From Henricia sp. BOLD:AAB3569 (Eukaryota > Echinodermata > Asteroidea > Spinulosida > Echinasteridae): a stretch of DNA of 64,000 bases. Of this stretch, positions 10,259-24,500 are shown one piece after another (the stretch's first letter is position 1; each line of letters opens with the position of its first letter). The stretch lies in the NCBI GenBank assembly GCA_037783545.1, contig JBBELK010000927.1:1-64000 (forward strand), given 5' to 3'. The notes under the pieces were generated by a model. The model had not been told where the DNA came from. It did no database searches and worked only from the letters and a program-made list of their open reading frames with translations. Made by a program: the position numbers and the translations under genes.

Positions 10259-13200
10259 CTAAACTCTGAAATTTCTCTGCCATTTCCCGGCGAAAGTCTG
10301 TCAATTTTTTAGGACAAGTGCGCAATATAGAGTGTTTGGAGCATGCAAAATTTGAAGTTCGTCGGAATATTTTTTGACCTCCAAATTTGCCGACGTTTGG
10401 ACCACACTTTGACCAAAATCCCGTCCCAAACTGGGCCGTGTCAACGACAGTCCGAAGGACTGAGCATGCGCACGAGTCAGGAATACACCAAAGAGGTGTG
10501 TACAGACAGCCACAGGTTGCGGGAGCATCCAGGAAGCGCCAACCCCTTTTTTTTCTAAACTCTGAAATTTCTCTGCCATTTCCCGGCGAAAGTCTGTCAA
10601 TTTTTTAGGACAAGTGCGCAATATAGAGTGTTTGGAGCATGCAAAATTTGAAGTTCGTCGGAATATTTTTTGACCTCCAAATTTGCCGACGTTTGGACCA
10701 CACTTTGACCAAAATCCCGTCCCAAACTGGGCCGTGTCAACGACAGTCCGAAGGACTGAGCATGCGCACGAGTCAGGAATACACCAAAGAGGTGTGTACA
10801 GACAGCCACAGGTTGCGGGAGCATCCAGGAAGCGCCAACCCCTTTTTTTCTAAACTCTGAAATTTCTCTGCCATTTCCCGGCGAAAGTCTGTCAATTTTT
10901 TAGGACAAGTGCGCAATATAGAGTGTTTGGAGCATGCAAAATTTGAAGTTTCGTCGGAATATTTTTTGACCTCCAATTTGCCGACGTTTGGACCACACTT
11001 TGACCAAAATCCCGTCCCAAACTGGGCCGTGTCAACGACAGTCCGAAGGACTGAGCATGCGCACGAGTCAGGAATACACCAAAGAGGTGTGTACAGACAG
11101 CCACAGGTTGCGGGAGCATCCAGGAAGCGCCAACCCCTTTTTTTCTAAACTCTGAAATTTCTCTGCCATTTCCCGGCGAAAGTCTGTCAATTTTTTAGGA
11201 CAAGTGCGCAATATAGAGTGTTTGGAGCATGCAAAATTTGAAGTTCGTCGGAATATTTTTTGACCTCCAAATTTGCCGACGTTTGGACCACACTTTGACC
11301 AAAATCCCGTCCCAAACTGGGCCGTGTCAACGACAGTCCGAAGGACTGAGCATGCGCACGAGTCAGGAATACACCAAAGAGGTGTGTACAGACAGCCACA
11401 GGTTGCGGGAGCATCCAGGAAGCGCCAACCCCTTTTTTTTCTAAACTCTGAAATTTCTCTGCCATTTCCCGGCGAAAGTCTGTCAATTTTTTAGGACAAG
11501 TGCGCAATATAGAGTGTTTGGAGCATGCAAAATTTGAAGTTCGTCGGAATATTTTTTGACCTCCAAATTTGCCGACGTTTGGACCACACTTTGACCAAAA
11601 TCCCGTCCCAAACTGGGCCGTGTCAACGACAGTCCGAAGGACTGAGCATGCGCACGAGTCAGGAATACACCAAAGAGGTGTGTACAGACAGCCACAGGTT
11701 GCGGGAGCATCCAGGAAGCGCCAACCCCTTTTTTTTCTAAACTCTGAAATTTCTCTGCCATTTCCCGGCGAAAGTCTGTCAATTTTTTAGGACAAGTGCG
11801 CAATATAGAGTGTTTGGAGCATGCAAAATTTGAAGTTCGTCGGAATATTTTTTGACCTCCAAATTTGCCGACGTTTGGACCACACTTTGACCAAAATCCC
11901 GTCCCAAACTGGACCGTGTCAACGACAGTCCGAAGGACTGAGCATGCGCACGAGGTCAGGAATACACCAAAGAGGTGTGTACAGACAGCCACAGGTTGCG
12001 GGAGCATCCAGGAAGCGCCAACCCCTTTTTTTTCTAAACTCTGAAATTTCTCTGCCATTTCCCGGCGAAAGTCTGTCAATTTTTTAGGACAAGTGCGCAA
12101 TATAGAGTGTTTGGAGCATGCAAAATTTGAAGTTCGTCGGAATATTTTTTGACCTCCAAATTTGCCGACGTTTGGACCACACTTTGACCAAAATCCCGTC
12201 CCAAACTGGGCCGTGTCAACGACAGTCCGAAGGACTGAGCATGCGCACGAGTCAGGAATACACCAAAGAGGTGTGTACAGACAGCCACAGGTTGCGGGAG
12301 CATCCAGGAAGCGCCAACCCCTTTTTTTTCTAAACTCTGAAATTTCTCTGCCATTTCCCGGCGAAAGTCTGTCAATTTTTTAGGACAAGTGCGCAATATA
12401 GAGTGTTTGGAGCATGCAAAATTTGAAGTTCGTCGGAATATTTTTTGACCTCCAATTTGCCGACGTTTGGACCACACTTTGACCAAAATCCCGTCCCAAA
12501 CTGGGCCGTGTCAACGACAGTCCGAAGGACTGAGCATGCGCACGAGTCAGGAATACACCAAAGAGGTGTGTACAGACAGCCACAGGTTGCGGGAGCATCC
12601 AGGAAGCGCCAACCCCTTTTTTTCTAAACTGGCTGAAATTTCTCTGCCATTTCCCGGCGAAAGTCTGTCAATTTTTTAGGACAAGAGCGCAATATAGAGT
12701 GTTTGGAGCATGCAAATTTGAAGTTCGTCGGAATATTTTTTGACCTCCAAATTTGCCGACGTTTGGACCACACTTTGACCAAAATCCAGTCCCAAACTGG
12801 GCCGTGTCAACGACAGTCCGAAGGACTGAGCATGCGCACGAGTCAGGAATACACCAAAGAGGTGTGTACAGACAGCCACAGGTTGCGGGAGCATCCAGGA
12901 AGCGCCAACCCCTTTTTTTTCTAAACTCTGAAATTTCTCTGCCATTTCCCGGCGAAAGTCTGTCAATTTTTTAGGACAAGTGCGCAATATAGAGTGTTTG
13001 GAGCATGCAAAATTTGAAGTTCGTCGGAATATTTTTTGACCTCCAAATTTGCCGACGTTTGGACCACACTTTGACCAAAATCCCGTCCCAAACTGGGCCG
13101 TGTCAACGACAGTCCGAAGGACTGAGCATGCGCACGAGTCAGGAATACACCAAAGAGGTGTGTACAGACAGCCACAGGTTGCGGGAGCATCCAGGAAGCG

Positions 13201-16200
13201 CCAACCCCTTTTTTTTCTAAACTCTGAAATTTCTCTGCCATTTCCCGGCGAAAGTCTGTCAATTTTTTAGGACAAGTGCGCAATATAGAGTGTTTGGAGC
13301 ATGCAAAATTTGAAGTTCGTCGGAATATTTTTTGACCTCCAAATTTGCCGACGTTTGGACCACACTTTGACCAAAATCCCGTCCCAAACTGGACCGTGTC
13401 AACGACAGTCCGAAGGACTGAGCATGCGCACGGAGTCAGGAATACACCAAAGAGGTGTGTACAGACAGCCACAGGTTGCGGGAGCATCCAGGAAGCGCCA
13501 ACCCCTTTTTTTTCTAAACTCTGAAATTTCTCTGCCATTTCCCCGGCGAAAGTCTGTCAATTTTTTAGGACAAGTGCGCAATATAGAGTGTTTGGAGCAT
13601 GCAAAATTTGAAGTTCGTCGGAATATTTTTTGACCTCCAAATTTGCCGACGTTTGGACCACACTTTGACCAAAATCCCGTCCCAAACTGGGCCGTGTCAA
13701 CGACAGTCCGAAGGACTGAGCATGCGCACGAGTCAGGAATACACCAAAGAGGTGTGTACAGACAGCCACAGGTTGCGGGAGCATCCAGGAAGCGCCAACC
13801 CTTTTTTTCTAAACTCTGAAATTTCTCTGCCATTTCCCGGCGAAAGTCTGTCAATTTTTTAGGACAAGTGCGCAATATAGAGTGTTTGGAGCATGCAAAA
13901 TTTGAAGTTCGTCGGAATATTTTTTGACCTCCAAATTTGCCGACGTTTGGACCACACTTTGACCAAAATCCCGTCCCAAACTGGACCGTGTCAACGACAG
14001 TCCGAAGGACTGAGCATGCGCACGAGTCAGGAATACACCAAAGAGGTGTGTACAGACAGCCACAGGTTGCGGGAGCATCCAGGAAGCGCCAACCCCTTTT
14101 TTTCTAAACTCTGAAATTTCTCTGCCATTTCCCGGCGAAAGTCTGTCAATTTTTTAGGACAAGTGCGCAATATAGAGTGTTTGGAGCATGCAAAATTTGA
14201 AGTTCGTCGGAATATTTTTTGACCTCCAAATTTGCCGACGTTTGGACCACACTTTGACCAAAATCCCGTCCCAAACTGGACCGTGTCAACGACAGTCCGA
14301 AGGACTGAGCATGCGCACGAGTCAGGAATACACCAAAGAGGTGTGTACAGACAGCCACAGGTTGCGGGAGCATCCAGGAAGCGCCAACCCCTTTTTTTTC
14401 TAAACTCTGAAATTTCTCTGCCATTTCCCGGCGAAAGTCTGTCAATTTTTTAGGACAAGTGCGCAATATAGAGTGTTTGGAGCATGCAAAATTTGAAGTT
14501 CGTCGGAATATTTTTTGACCTCCAAATTTGCCGACGTTTGGACCACACTTTGACCAAAATCCGTCCCAAACTGGGCCGTGTCAACGACAGTCCGAAGGAC
14601 TGAGCATGCGCACGAGTCAGGAATACACCAAAGAGGTGTGTACAGACAGCCACAGGTTGCGGGAGCATCCAGGAAGCGCCAACCCCTTTTTTTTCTAAAC
14701 TCTGAAATTTCTCTGCCATTTCCGGCGAAAGTCTGTCAATTTTTTAGGACAATGTGCGCAATATAGAGTGTTTGGAGCATGCACAATTTGAAGTTCGTCG
14801 GAATATTTTTTGACCTCCAAATTTGCCGACGTTTGGACCACACTTTGACCAAAATCCCGTCCCAAACTGGGCCGTGTCAACGACAGTCCGAAGGACTGAG
14901 CATGCGCACGAGTCAGGAATACACCAAAGAGGTGTGTACAGACAGCCACAGGTTGCGGGAGCATCCAGGAAGCGCCAACCCTTTTTTTCTAAACTCTGAA
15001 ATTTCTCTGCCATTTCCCGGCGAAAGTCTGTCAATTTTTTAGGACAAGTGCGCAATATAGAGTGTTTGGAGCATGCAAAATTTGAAGTTCGTCGGAATAT
15101 TTTTTTGACCTCCAAATTTGCCGACGTTTGGACCACACTTTGACCAAAATCCCGTCCCAAACTGGACCGTGTCAACGACAGTCCGAAGGACTGAGCATGC
15201 GCACGGGTCAGGAATACACCAAAGAGGTGTGTACAGACAGCCACAGGTTGCGGAGCATCCAGGAAGCGCCAACCCCTTTTTTTCTAAACTCTGAAATTTC
15301 TCTGCCATTTCCCGGCGAAAGTCTGTCAATTTTTTAGGACAAGTGCGCAATATAGAGTGTTTGGAGCATGCAAAATTTGAAGTTCGTCGGAATATTTTTT
15401 GACCTCCAAATTTGCCGACGTTTGGACCACACTTTGACCAAAATCCCGTCCCAAACTGGGCCGTGTCAACGACAGTCCGAAGGACTGAGCATGCGCACGA
15501 GTCAGGAATACACCAAAGAGGTGTGTACAGACAGCCACAGGTTGCGGGAGCATCCAGGAAGCGCCAACCCCTTTTTTTCTAAACTCTGAAATTTCTCTGC
15601 CATTTCCCGGCGAAAGTCTGTCAATTTGTTAGGACAAGTGCATATAGAGTGTTTGGAGCATGCAAAATTTGAAGTTCGTCGGAATATTTTTTGACCTCCA
15701 AATTTGCCGACGTTTGGACCACACTTTGACCAAAATCCCGTCCCAAACTGGACCGTGTCAACGACAGTCCGAAGGACTGAGCATGCGCACGAGTCAGGAA
15801 TACACCAAAGAGGTGTGTACAGACAGCCGCAGGTTGCGGGAGCATCCAGGAAGCGCCAACCCCTTTTTTTTCTAAACTCTGAAATTTCTCTGCCATTTCC
15901 CGGCGAAAGTCTGTCAATTTTTTAGGACAAGTGCGCAATATAGAGTGTTTGGAGCATGCAAAATTTGAAGTTCGTCGGAATATTTTTTGACCTCCAAATT
16001 TGCCGACGTTTGGACCACACTTTGACCAAAATCCCGTCCCAAACTGGACCGTGTCAACGACAGTCCGAAGGACTGAGCATGCGCACGAGTCAGGAATACA
16101 CCAAAGAGGTGTGTACAGACAGCCACAGGTTGCGGGAGCATCCAGGAAGCGCCAACCCCTTTTTTTTCTAAACTCTTAAATTTCTCTGCCATTTCCGGGC

Positions 16201-18611
16201 GAAAGTCTGTCAATTTTTTAGGACAAGTGCGCAATATAGAGTGTTTGGAGCATGCAAAATTTGAAGTTCGTCGGAATATTTTTTGACCTCCAAATTTGCC
16301 GACGTTTGGACCACACTTTGACCAAAATCCCGTCCCAAACTGGGCCGTGTCAACGACAGTCCGAAGGACTGAGCATGCGCACGAGTCAGGAATACACCAA
16401 AGAGGTGTGTACAGACAGCCACAGGTTGCGGGAGCATCCAGGAAGCGCCAACCCCTTTTTTTCTAAACTCTGAAATTTCTCTGCCATTTCCCGGCGAAAG
16501 TCTGTCAATTTTTTAGGACAAGTGCGCAATATAGAGTGTTTGGAGCATGCAAAATTTGAAGTTCGTCGGAATATTTTTTGACCTCCAAATTTGCCGACGT
16601 TTGGACCACACTTTGACCAAAATCCCGTCCCAAACTGGGCCGTGTCAACGACAGTCCGAAGGACTGAGCATGCGCACGAGTCAGGAATACACCAAAGAGG
16701 TGTGTACAGACAGCCACAGGTTGCGGGAGCATCCAGGAAGCGCCAACCCCTTTTTTTTCTAAACTCTGAAATTTCTCTGCCATTTCCCGGCGAAAGTCTG
16801 TCAATTTTTTAGGACAAGTGCGCAATATAGAGTGTTTGGAGCATGCAAAATTTGAAGTTCGTCGGAATATTTTTTGACCTCCAAATTTGCCGACGTTTGG
16901 ACCACACTTTGACCAAAATCCCGTACCAAACTGGACCGTGTCAACGACAGTCCGAAGGACTGAGCATGCGCACGAGTCAGGAATACACCAAAGAGGTGTG
17001 TACAGACAGCCACAGGTTGCGGGAGCATCCAGGAAGCGCCAACCCCTTTTTTTTCTAAACTCTGAAATTTCTCTGCCATTTCCCGGCGAAAGTCTGTCAA
17101 TTTTTTAGGACAAGTGCGCAATATAGAGTGTTTGGAGCATGCAAAATTTGAAGTTCGTCGTAATATTTTTTGACCTCCAAATTTGCCGACGTTTGGACCA
17201 CACTTTGACCAAAATCCCGTCCCAAACTGGACCGTGTCAACGACAGTCCGAAGGACTGAGCATGCGCACGAGTCAGGAATACACCAAAGAGGTGTGTACA
17301 GACAGCCACAGGTTGCGGGAGCATCCAGGAAGCGCCAACCCCTTTTTTTCTAAACTCTGAAATTTCTCTGCCATTTCCGGGCGAAAGTCTGTCAATTTTT
17401 TAGGACAAGTGCGCAATATAGAGTGTTTGGAGCATGCAAAATTTGAAGTTCGTCGGAATATTTTTTGACCTCCAAATTTGCCGACGTTTGGACCACACTT
17501 TGACCAAAATCCCGTCCCAAACTGGGCCGTGTCGACGACAGTCCGAAGGACTGAGCATGCGCACGAGTCAGGAATACACCAAAGAGGTGTGTACAGACAG
17601 CCACAGGTTGCGGGAGCATCCAGGAAGCGCCAACCCCTTTTTTTTCTAAACTCTGAAATTTCTCTGCCATTTCCCGGCGAAAGTCTGTCAATTTTTTAGG
17701 ACAAGTGCGCAATATAGAGTGTTTGGAGCATGCAAAATTTGAAGTTCGTCGGAATATTTTTTGACCTCCAAATTTGCCGACGTTTGGACCACACTTTGAC
17801 CAAAATCCCGTCCCAAACTGGGCCGTGTCAACGACAGTCCGAAGGACTGAGCATGCGCACGAGTCAGGAATACAAAGAGGTGTGTACAGACAGCCACAGG
17901 TTGCGGGAGCATCCAGGAAGCGCCAACCCCTTTTTTTTCTAAACTCTGAAATTTCTCTGCCATTTCCCGGCGAAAGTCTGTCAATTTTTTAGGACAAGTG
18001 CGCAATATAGAGTGTTTGGAGCATGCAAAATTTGAAGTTCGTCGGAATATTTTTTGACCTCCAAATTTGCCGACGTTTGGACCACACTTTGACCAAAATC
18101 CCGTCCCAAACTGGGCCGTGTCAACGACAGTCCGAAGGACTGAGCATGCGCACGAGTCAGGAATACACAAAAGAGGTGTGTACAGACAGCCACAGGTTGC
18201 GGGAGCATCCAGGAAGCGCCAACCCCTTTTTTTTCTAAACTCTGAAATTTCTCTACCATTTCCCGGCGAAAGTCTGTCAATTTTTTAGGACAAGTGCGCA
18301 ATATAGAGTGTTTGGAGCATGCAAAATTTGAAGTTCGTCGGAATATTTGTTGACCTCCAAATTTGCCGACGTTTGGACCACACTTTGACCAAAATCCCGT
18401 CCCAAACTGGGCCGTGTCAACGACAGTCCGAAGGACTGAGCATGCGCACGAGTCAGGAATACACCAAAGAGGTGTGTACAGACAGCCACAGGTTGCGGGA
18501 GCATCCAGGAAGCGCCAACCCCTTTTTTTCTAAACTCTGAAATTTTTCTGCCATTTCCCGGTGAAAGTCTGTCAATTTTTTAGGACAAGTGCGCAATATA
18601 GAGTGTTTGGA

Positions 18612-20089
18612 GCATGCAAAATTTGAAGTTCGTCGGAATATTTTTTGACCACCAGATTTGACGACGTTTGGACCACACTTTGACCAAAATCCCGTCCCAA
18701 ACTGGGCCGTGTCAACGACAGTCCGAAGGACTGAGCATGCGCACGAGTCAGGAATACACCAAAGAGGTGTGTACAGACAGCCACAGGTTGCGGGAGCATC
18801 CAGGAAGCGCCAACCCCTTTTTTTTCTAAACTCTGAAATTTCTCTGCCATTTCCCGGCGAAAGTCTGTCAATTTTTTAGGACAAGTGCACAATATAGAGT
18901 GTTTGGAGCATGCAAAATTTGAAGTTCGTCGGAATATTTTTTGACCTCCAAATTTGCCGACGTTTGGACCACACTTTGACCAAAATCCCGTCCCAAACTG
19001 GGCCGTGTCAACGACAGTCCGAAGGACTGAGCATGCGCACGAGTCAGGAATACACCAAAGAGGTGTGTACAGACAGCCACAGGTTGCGGGAGCATCCAGG
19101 AAGCGCCAACCCCTTTTTTTCTAAACTCTGAAATTTCTCTGCCATTTCCCGGCGAAAGTCTGTCAATTTTTTAGGACAAGAGCGCAATATAGAGTGTTTG
19201 GAGCATGCAAAATTTGAAGTTCGTCGGAATATTTTTTGACCTCCAAATTTGCCGACGTTTGGACCACACTTTGACCAAAATCCAGTCCCAAACTGGGCCG
19301 TGTCAACGACAGTCCGAAGGACTGAGCATGCGCACGAGTCAGGAATACACCAAAGAGGTGTGTACAGACAGCCACAGGTTGCGGGAGCATCCAGGAAGCG
19401 CCAACCCCTTTTTTTTCTAAACTCTGAAATTTCTCTGCCATTTCCCGGCGAAAGTCTGTCAATTTTTTAGGACAAGTGCGCAATATAGAGTGTTTGGAGC
19501 ATGCAAAATTTGAAGTTCGTCGGAATATTTTTTGACCTCCAAATTTGCCGACGTTTGGACCACACTTTGACCAAAATCCCGTCCCAAACTGGGCCGTGTC
19601 AACGACAGTCCGAAGGACTGAGCATGCGCACGAGTCAGGAATACACCAAAGAGGTGTGTACAGACAGCCACAGGTTGCGGGAGCATCCAGGAAGCGCCAA
19701 CCCCTTTTTTTTCTAAACTCTGAAATTTCTCTGCCATTTCCCGGCGAAAGTCTGTCAATTTTTTAGGACAAGTGCGCAATATAGAGTGTTTGGAGCATGC
19801 AAAATTTGAAGTTCGTCGGAATATTTTTTGACCTCCAAATTTGCCGACGTTTGGACCACACTTTGACCAAAATCCCGTCCCAAACTGGACCGTGTCAACG
19901 ACAGTCCGAAGGACTGAGCATGCGCACGGGTCAGGAATACACCAAAGAGGTGTGTACAGACAGCCACAGGTTGCGGGAGCATCCAGGAAGCGCCAACCCC
20001 TTTTTTTCTAAACTCTGAAATTTTTCTGCCATTTCCCGGTGAAAGTCTGTCAATTTTTTAGGACAAGTGCGCAATATAGAGTGTTTGGA
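18612..20089. repeat. 5-mer higher-order repeat, copy 1 (1478 bp)
   Basis: The five monomers in order carry: GACCACCAGATTTGACGACG; GTGCAC upstream and otherwise plain; AGAGCGC plus ATCCAGTCC; plain; GGACC plus CACGGGTC. The same order follows at 20090. The preceding monomer (from about 18317) and the fifth monomer share TTTTTCTGCC and CGGTGAAAG, so the shared stretch begins slightly left of this start. Several linked private substitutions in the same order make independent origin very unlikely. Confidence 0.9.
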
Positions 20090-21568
20090 GCATGCAAAAT
20101 TTGAAGTTCGTCGGAATATTTTTTGACCACCAGATTTGACGACGTTTGGACCACACTTTGACCAAAATCCCGTCCCAAACTGGGCCGTGTCAACGACAGT
20201 CCGAAGGACTGAGCATGCGCACGAGTCAGGAATACACCAAAGAGGTGTGTACAGACAGCCACAGGTTGCGGGAGCATCCAGGAAGCGCCAACCCCTTTTT
20301 TTTTCTAAACTCTGAAATTTCTCTGCCATTTCCCGGCGAAAGTCTGTCAATTTTTTAGGACAAGTGCACAATATAGAGTGTTTGGAGCATGCAAAATTTG
20401 AAGTTCGTCGGAATATTTTTTGACCTCCAAATTTGCCGACGTTTGGACCACACTTTGACCAAAATCCCGTCCCAAACTGGGCCGTGTCAACGACAGTCCG
20501 AAGGACTGAGCATGCGCACGAGTCAGGAATACACCAAAGAGGTGTGTACAGACAGCCACAGGTTGCGGGAGCATCCAGGAAGCGCCAACCCCTTTTTTTC
20601 TAAACTGTGAAATTTCTCTGCCATTTCCCGGCGAAAGTCTGTCAATTTTTTTGGACAAGAGCGCAATATAGAGTGTTTGGAGCATGCAAAATTTGAAGTT
20701 CGTCGGAATATTTTTTGACCTCCAAATTTGCCGACGTTTGGACCACACTTTGACCAAAATCCAGTCCCAAACTGGGCCGTGTCAACGACAGTCCGAAGGA
20801 CTGAGCATGCGCACGAGTCAGGAATACACCAAAGAGGTGTGTACAGACAGCCACAGGTTGCGGGAGCATCCAGGAAGCGCCAACCCCTTTTTTTTCTAAA
20901 CTCTGAAATTTCTCTGCCATTTCCCGGCGAAAGTCTGTCAATTTTTTAGGACAAGTGCGCAATATAGAGTGTTTGGAGCATGCAAAATTTGAAGTTCGTC
21001 GGAATATTTTTTGACCTCCAAATTTGCCGACGTTTGGACCACACTTTGACCAAAATCCCGTCCCAAACTGGGCCGTGTCAACGACAGTCCGAAGGACTGA
21101 GCATGCGCACGAGTCAGGAATACACCAAAGAGGTGTGTACAGACAGCCACAGGTTGCGGGAGCATCCAGGAAGCGCCAACCCCTTTTTTTTCTAAACTCT
21201 GAAATTTCTCTGCCATTTCCCGGCGAAAGTCTGTCAATTTTTAGGACAAGTGCGCAATATAGAGTGTTTGGAGCATGCAAAATTTGAAGTTCGTCGGAAT
21301 ATTTTTTGACCTCCAAATTTGCCGACGTTTGGACCACACTTTGACCAAAATCCCGTCCCAAACTGGACCGTGTCAACGACAGTCCGAAGGACTGAGCATG
21401 CGCACGGGTCAGGAATACACCAAAGAGGTGTGTACAGACAGCCACAGGTTGCGGGAGCATCCAGGAAGCGCCAACCCCTTTTTTTTCTAAACTCTGAAAT
21501 TTCTCTGCCATTTCCCGGCGAAAGTCTGTCAATTTTTTAGGACAAGTGCGCAATATAGAGTGTTTGGA
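20090..21568. repeat. 5-mer higher-order repeat, copy 2 (1479 bp)
   Basis: This repeats the marker order of the unit at 18612: CACCAGATTTGACG (about 20126), GTGCAC (20364), AGAGCGC (about 20658) plus ATCCAGTCC (about 20760), plain, then GGACC plus GGGTC (21365, 21405). It ends differently: the last monomer has the normal TTCTCTGCC and CGGCGAAAG, placing the right limit of the duplicated stretch inside that monomer. Confidence 0.9.
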
Positions 21569-24500
21569 GCATGCAAAATTTGAAGTTCGTCGGAATATTT
21601 TTTGACCTCCAAATTTGCCGACGTTTGGACCACACTTTGACCAAAATCCCGTCCCAAACTGGGCCGTGTCAACGACAGTCCGAAGGACTTAGCATGCGCA
21701 CGAGTCAGGAATACACCAAAGAGGTGTGTACAGACAGCCACAGGTTGCGGGAGCATCCAGGAAGCGCCAACCCCTTTTTTTCTAAACTCTGAAATTTCTC
21801 TGCCATTTCCCGGCGAAAGTCTGTCAATTTGTTAGGACAAGTGCGCAATATAGAGTGTTTGGAGCATGCAAAATTTGAAGTTCGTCGGAATATTTTTTGA
21901 CCTCCAAATTTGCCGACGTTTGGACCACACTTTGACCAAAATCCCGTCCCAAACTGGGCCGTGTCAACGACAGTCCGAAGGACTGAGCATGCGCACGAGT
22001 CAGGAATACACCAAAGAGGTGTGTACAGACAGCCACAGGTTGCGGGAGCATCCAGGAAGCGCCAACCCCTTTTTTTCTAAACTCTGAAATTTCTCTGCCA
22101 TTTCCCGGCGAAAGTCTGTCAATTTTTTAGGACAAGTGCGCAATATAGAGTGTTTGGAGCATGCAAAATTTGAAGTTCGTCGTAAAATTTTTTGACCTCC
22201 AAATTTGCCGACGTTTGGACCACACTTTGACCAAAATCCCGTCCCAAACTGGACCGTGTCAACGACAGTCCGAAGGACTGAGCATGCGCACGAGTCAGGA
22301 ATACACCAAAGAGGTGTGTACAGACAGCCACAGGTTGCGGGAGCATCCAGGAAGCGCCAACCCCCTTTTTTTTTCTAAACTCTGAAATTTCTCTGCCATT
22401 TCCCGGCGAAAGTCTGTCAATTTTTTAGGACAAGTGCGCAATATAGAGTGTTTGGAGCATGCAAAATTTGAAGTTCGTCGGAATATTTTTTGACCTCCAA
22501 ATTTGCCGACGTTTGGACCACACTTTGACCAAAATCCCGTCCCAAACTGGCCGCGTCAACGACAGTCCGAAGGACTGAGCATGCGCACGAGTCAGGAATA
22601 CACCAAAGAGGTGTGTACAGACAGCCACAGGTTGCGGGAGCATCCAGGAAGCGCCAACCCCTTTTTTTTCTAAACTCTGAAATTTCTCTGCCATTTCCCG
22701 GCGAAAGTCTGTCAATTTTTTAGGACAAGTGCGCAATATAGAGTGTTTGGAGCCATCAAAATTTGAAGTTCGTCGGAATATTTATTGACCTCCAAATTTG
22801 CCGACGTTTGGACCACACTTTGATCAAAATCCCGTCCCAAACTGGGCCGTGTCAACGACAGTCCGAAGGACTGAGCATGCGCACGAGTCGGGAATACACC
22901 AAAGAGGTGTGTACAGACAGCCACAGGTTGCGGGAGCATCCAGGAAGCGCCAACCCCTTTTTTTTCTAAACTCTGAAATTTCTCTACCATTTCCCGGCGA
23001 AAGTCTGTAAATTTTTTAGGACAAGTGCGCAATATAGAGTGTTTGGAGCATGCAAAATTTGAAGTTCGTCGAATATTTTTTGACCTCCAAATTTGCCGAC
23101 GTTTGGACCACACTTTGACCAAAATCCCGTCCCAAACTGGGCCGTGTCAACGACAGTCCGAAGGACTGAGCATGCGCACGAGTCAGGAATACACCAAAGA
23201 GGTGTGTACAGACAGCCACAGGTTGCGAGAGCATCCAGGAAGCGCCAACCCCCTTTTTTTTCTAAACTCTGAAATTTCTCTGCCATTTCCCGGCGAAAGT
23301 CTGTCAATTGTTTAGGACAAGTGCGCAATATAGAGTGTTTAGAGCATGCAAAATTTGAAGTTCGTCGGAATATTTTTTGACCTCCAAATTTGCCGACGTT
23401 TGGACCACACTTTGACCAAAATCCCGTCCCAAACTGGGCCGTGTCAACGACAGTCCGAAGGACTGAGCATGCGCACGAGTCAGGAATACACCAAAGAGGT
23501 GTGTACAGACAGCCACAGGTTGCGGGAGCATCCAGGAAGCGCCAACCCCTTTTTTTCTAAACTCTGAAATTTCTCTGCCATTTCCCGGCGAAAGTCTGTC
23601 AATTTTTTTAGGACAAGTGCGCAATATAGAGTGTTTGGAGCATGCAAAATTTGAAGTTCGTCGGAATATTTTTTGACCACCAAATTTGCCGACGTTTGGA
23701 CCACACTTTGACCAAAATCCCGTCCCAAACTGGGCCGTGTCAACGACAGTCGAAGGACTGAGCATGCGCACGAGTCAGGAATACACCAAAGAGGTGTGTA
23801 CAGACAGCCACAGGTTGCGGGAGCATCCAGGAAGCGCCAACCCCTTTTTTTTCTAAACTCTGAAATTTCTCTGCCATTTCCCGGCGAAAGTCTGTCAATT
23901 TTTTAGGACAAGTGCGCAATATAGAGTGTTTGGAGCATGCAAAATTTGAAGTTCGTCGGAATATTTTTTGACCTCCAAATTTGCCGACGTTTGGACCACA
24001 CTTTGACCAAAATCCCGTCCCAAACTGGGCCGTGTCAACGACAGTCCGAAGGACTGAGCATGCGCACGAGTCAGGAATACACCAAAGAGGTGTGTACAGA
24101 CAGCCACAGGTTGCGGGAGCATCCAGGAAGCGCCAACCCCTTTTTTTTCTAAACTCTGAAATTTCTCTGCCATTTCCCGGCGAAAGTCTGTCAATTTTTT
24201 AGGACAAGTGCGCAATATAGAGTGTTTGGAGCATGCAAAATTTGAAGTTCGTCGGAATATTTTTTGACCTCCAAATTTGCCGACGTTTGGACCACACTTT
24301 GACCAAAATCCCGTCCCAAACTGGACCGTGTCAACGACAGTCCGAAGGACTGAGCATGCGCACGAGTCAGGAATACACCAAAGAGGTGTGTACAAACAGC
24401 CACAGGTTGCGGGAGCATCCAGGAAGCGCCAACCCCTTTTTTTTCTAAACTCTGAAATTTCTCTGCCATTTCCCGGCGAAAGTCTGTCAATTTTTTAGGA

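Larger units (their letters stand above)
10045..10340 (+). repeat. Reference monomer (296-bp, T8 form)
   Basis: This copy carries none of the subtype changes seen elsewhere and serves as the consensus. With the G of GCATGC as base 1, the diagnostic variable sites are: 28 (T to A, GGAAAATT form), 33 (T to G, TTTGTTG form), 82 (C to A), 84 (T to A, CCCGACCC form), 95 (G to A, GGACC form), 99 (T or C, GTGTC/GCGTC), 108 (C to G, GAGAGTCC form), 114 (G to A, TCCAAAGG form), 130 (G to A, GCACACG form), 207-214 (T7 or T8), 247 (C to T), 254 and 260 (TATGTCATT form) and 278 (G to A, GTGCAC form). The 295-bp form differs mainly by one T in the tract at 207. The strand is arbitrary. There are 15 CpGs against about 16.5 expected from composition. 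Confidence 0.97.
1783..11818. repeat. Near-uniform block of parental-type monomers
   Basis: About 34 monomers are almost all of the GTGTC, GTGCGC type without the subtype markers seen further right. Remaining differences are mostly one-base deletions in runs, such as CATTTCC for CATTTCCC, TGCGGAGC for TGCGGGAGC, and GTCGAAT for GTCGGAAT. Their density falls from left to right. I see no clear higher-order pattern here. The rare AAGGAATGAGC change is shared by the monomers near 720 and 2193, so some variants are real. Confidence 0.75.
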
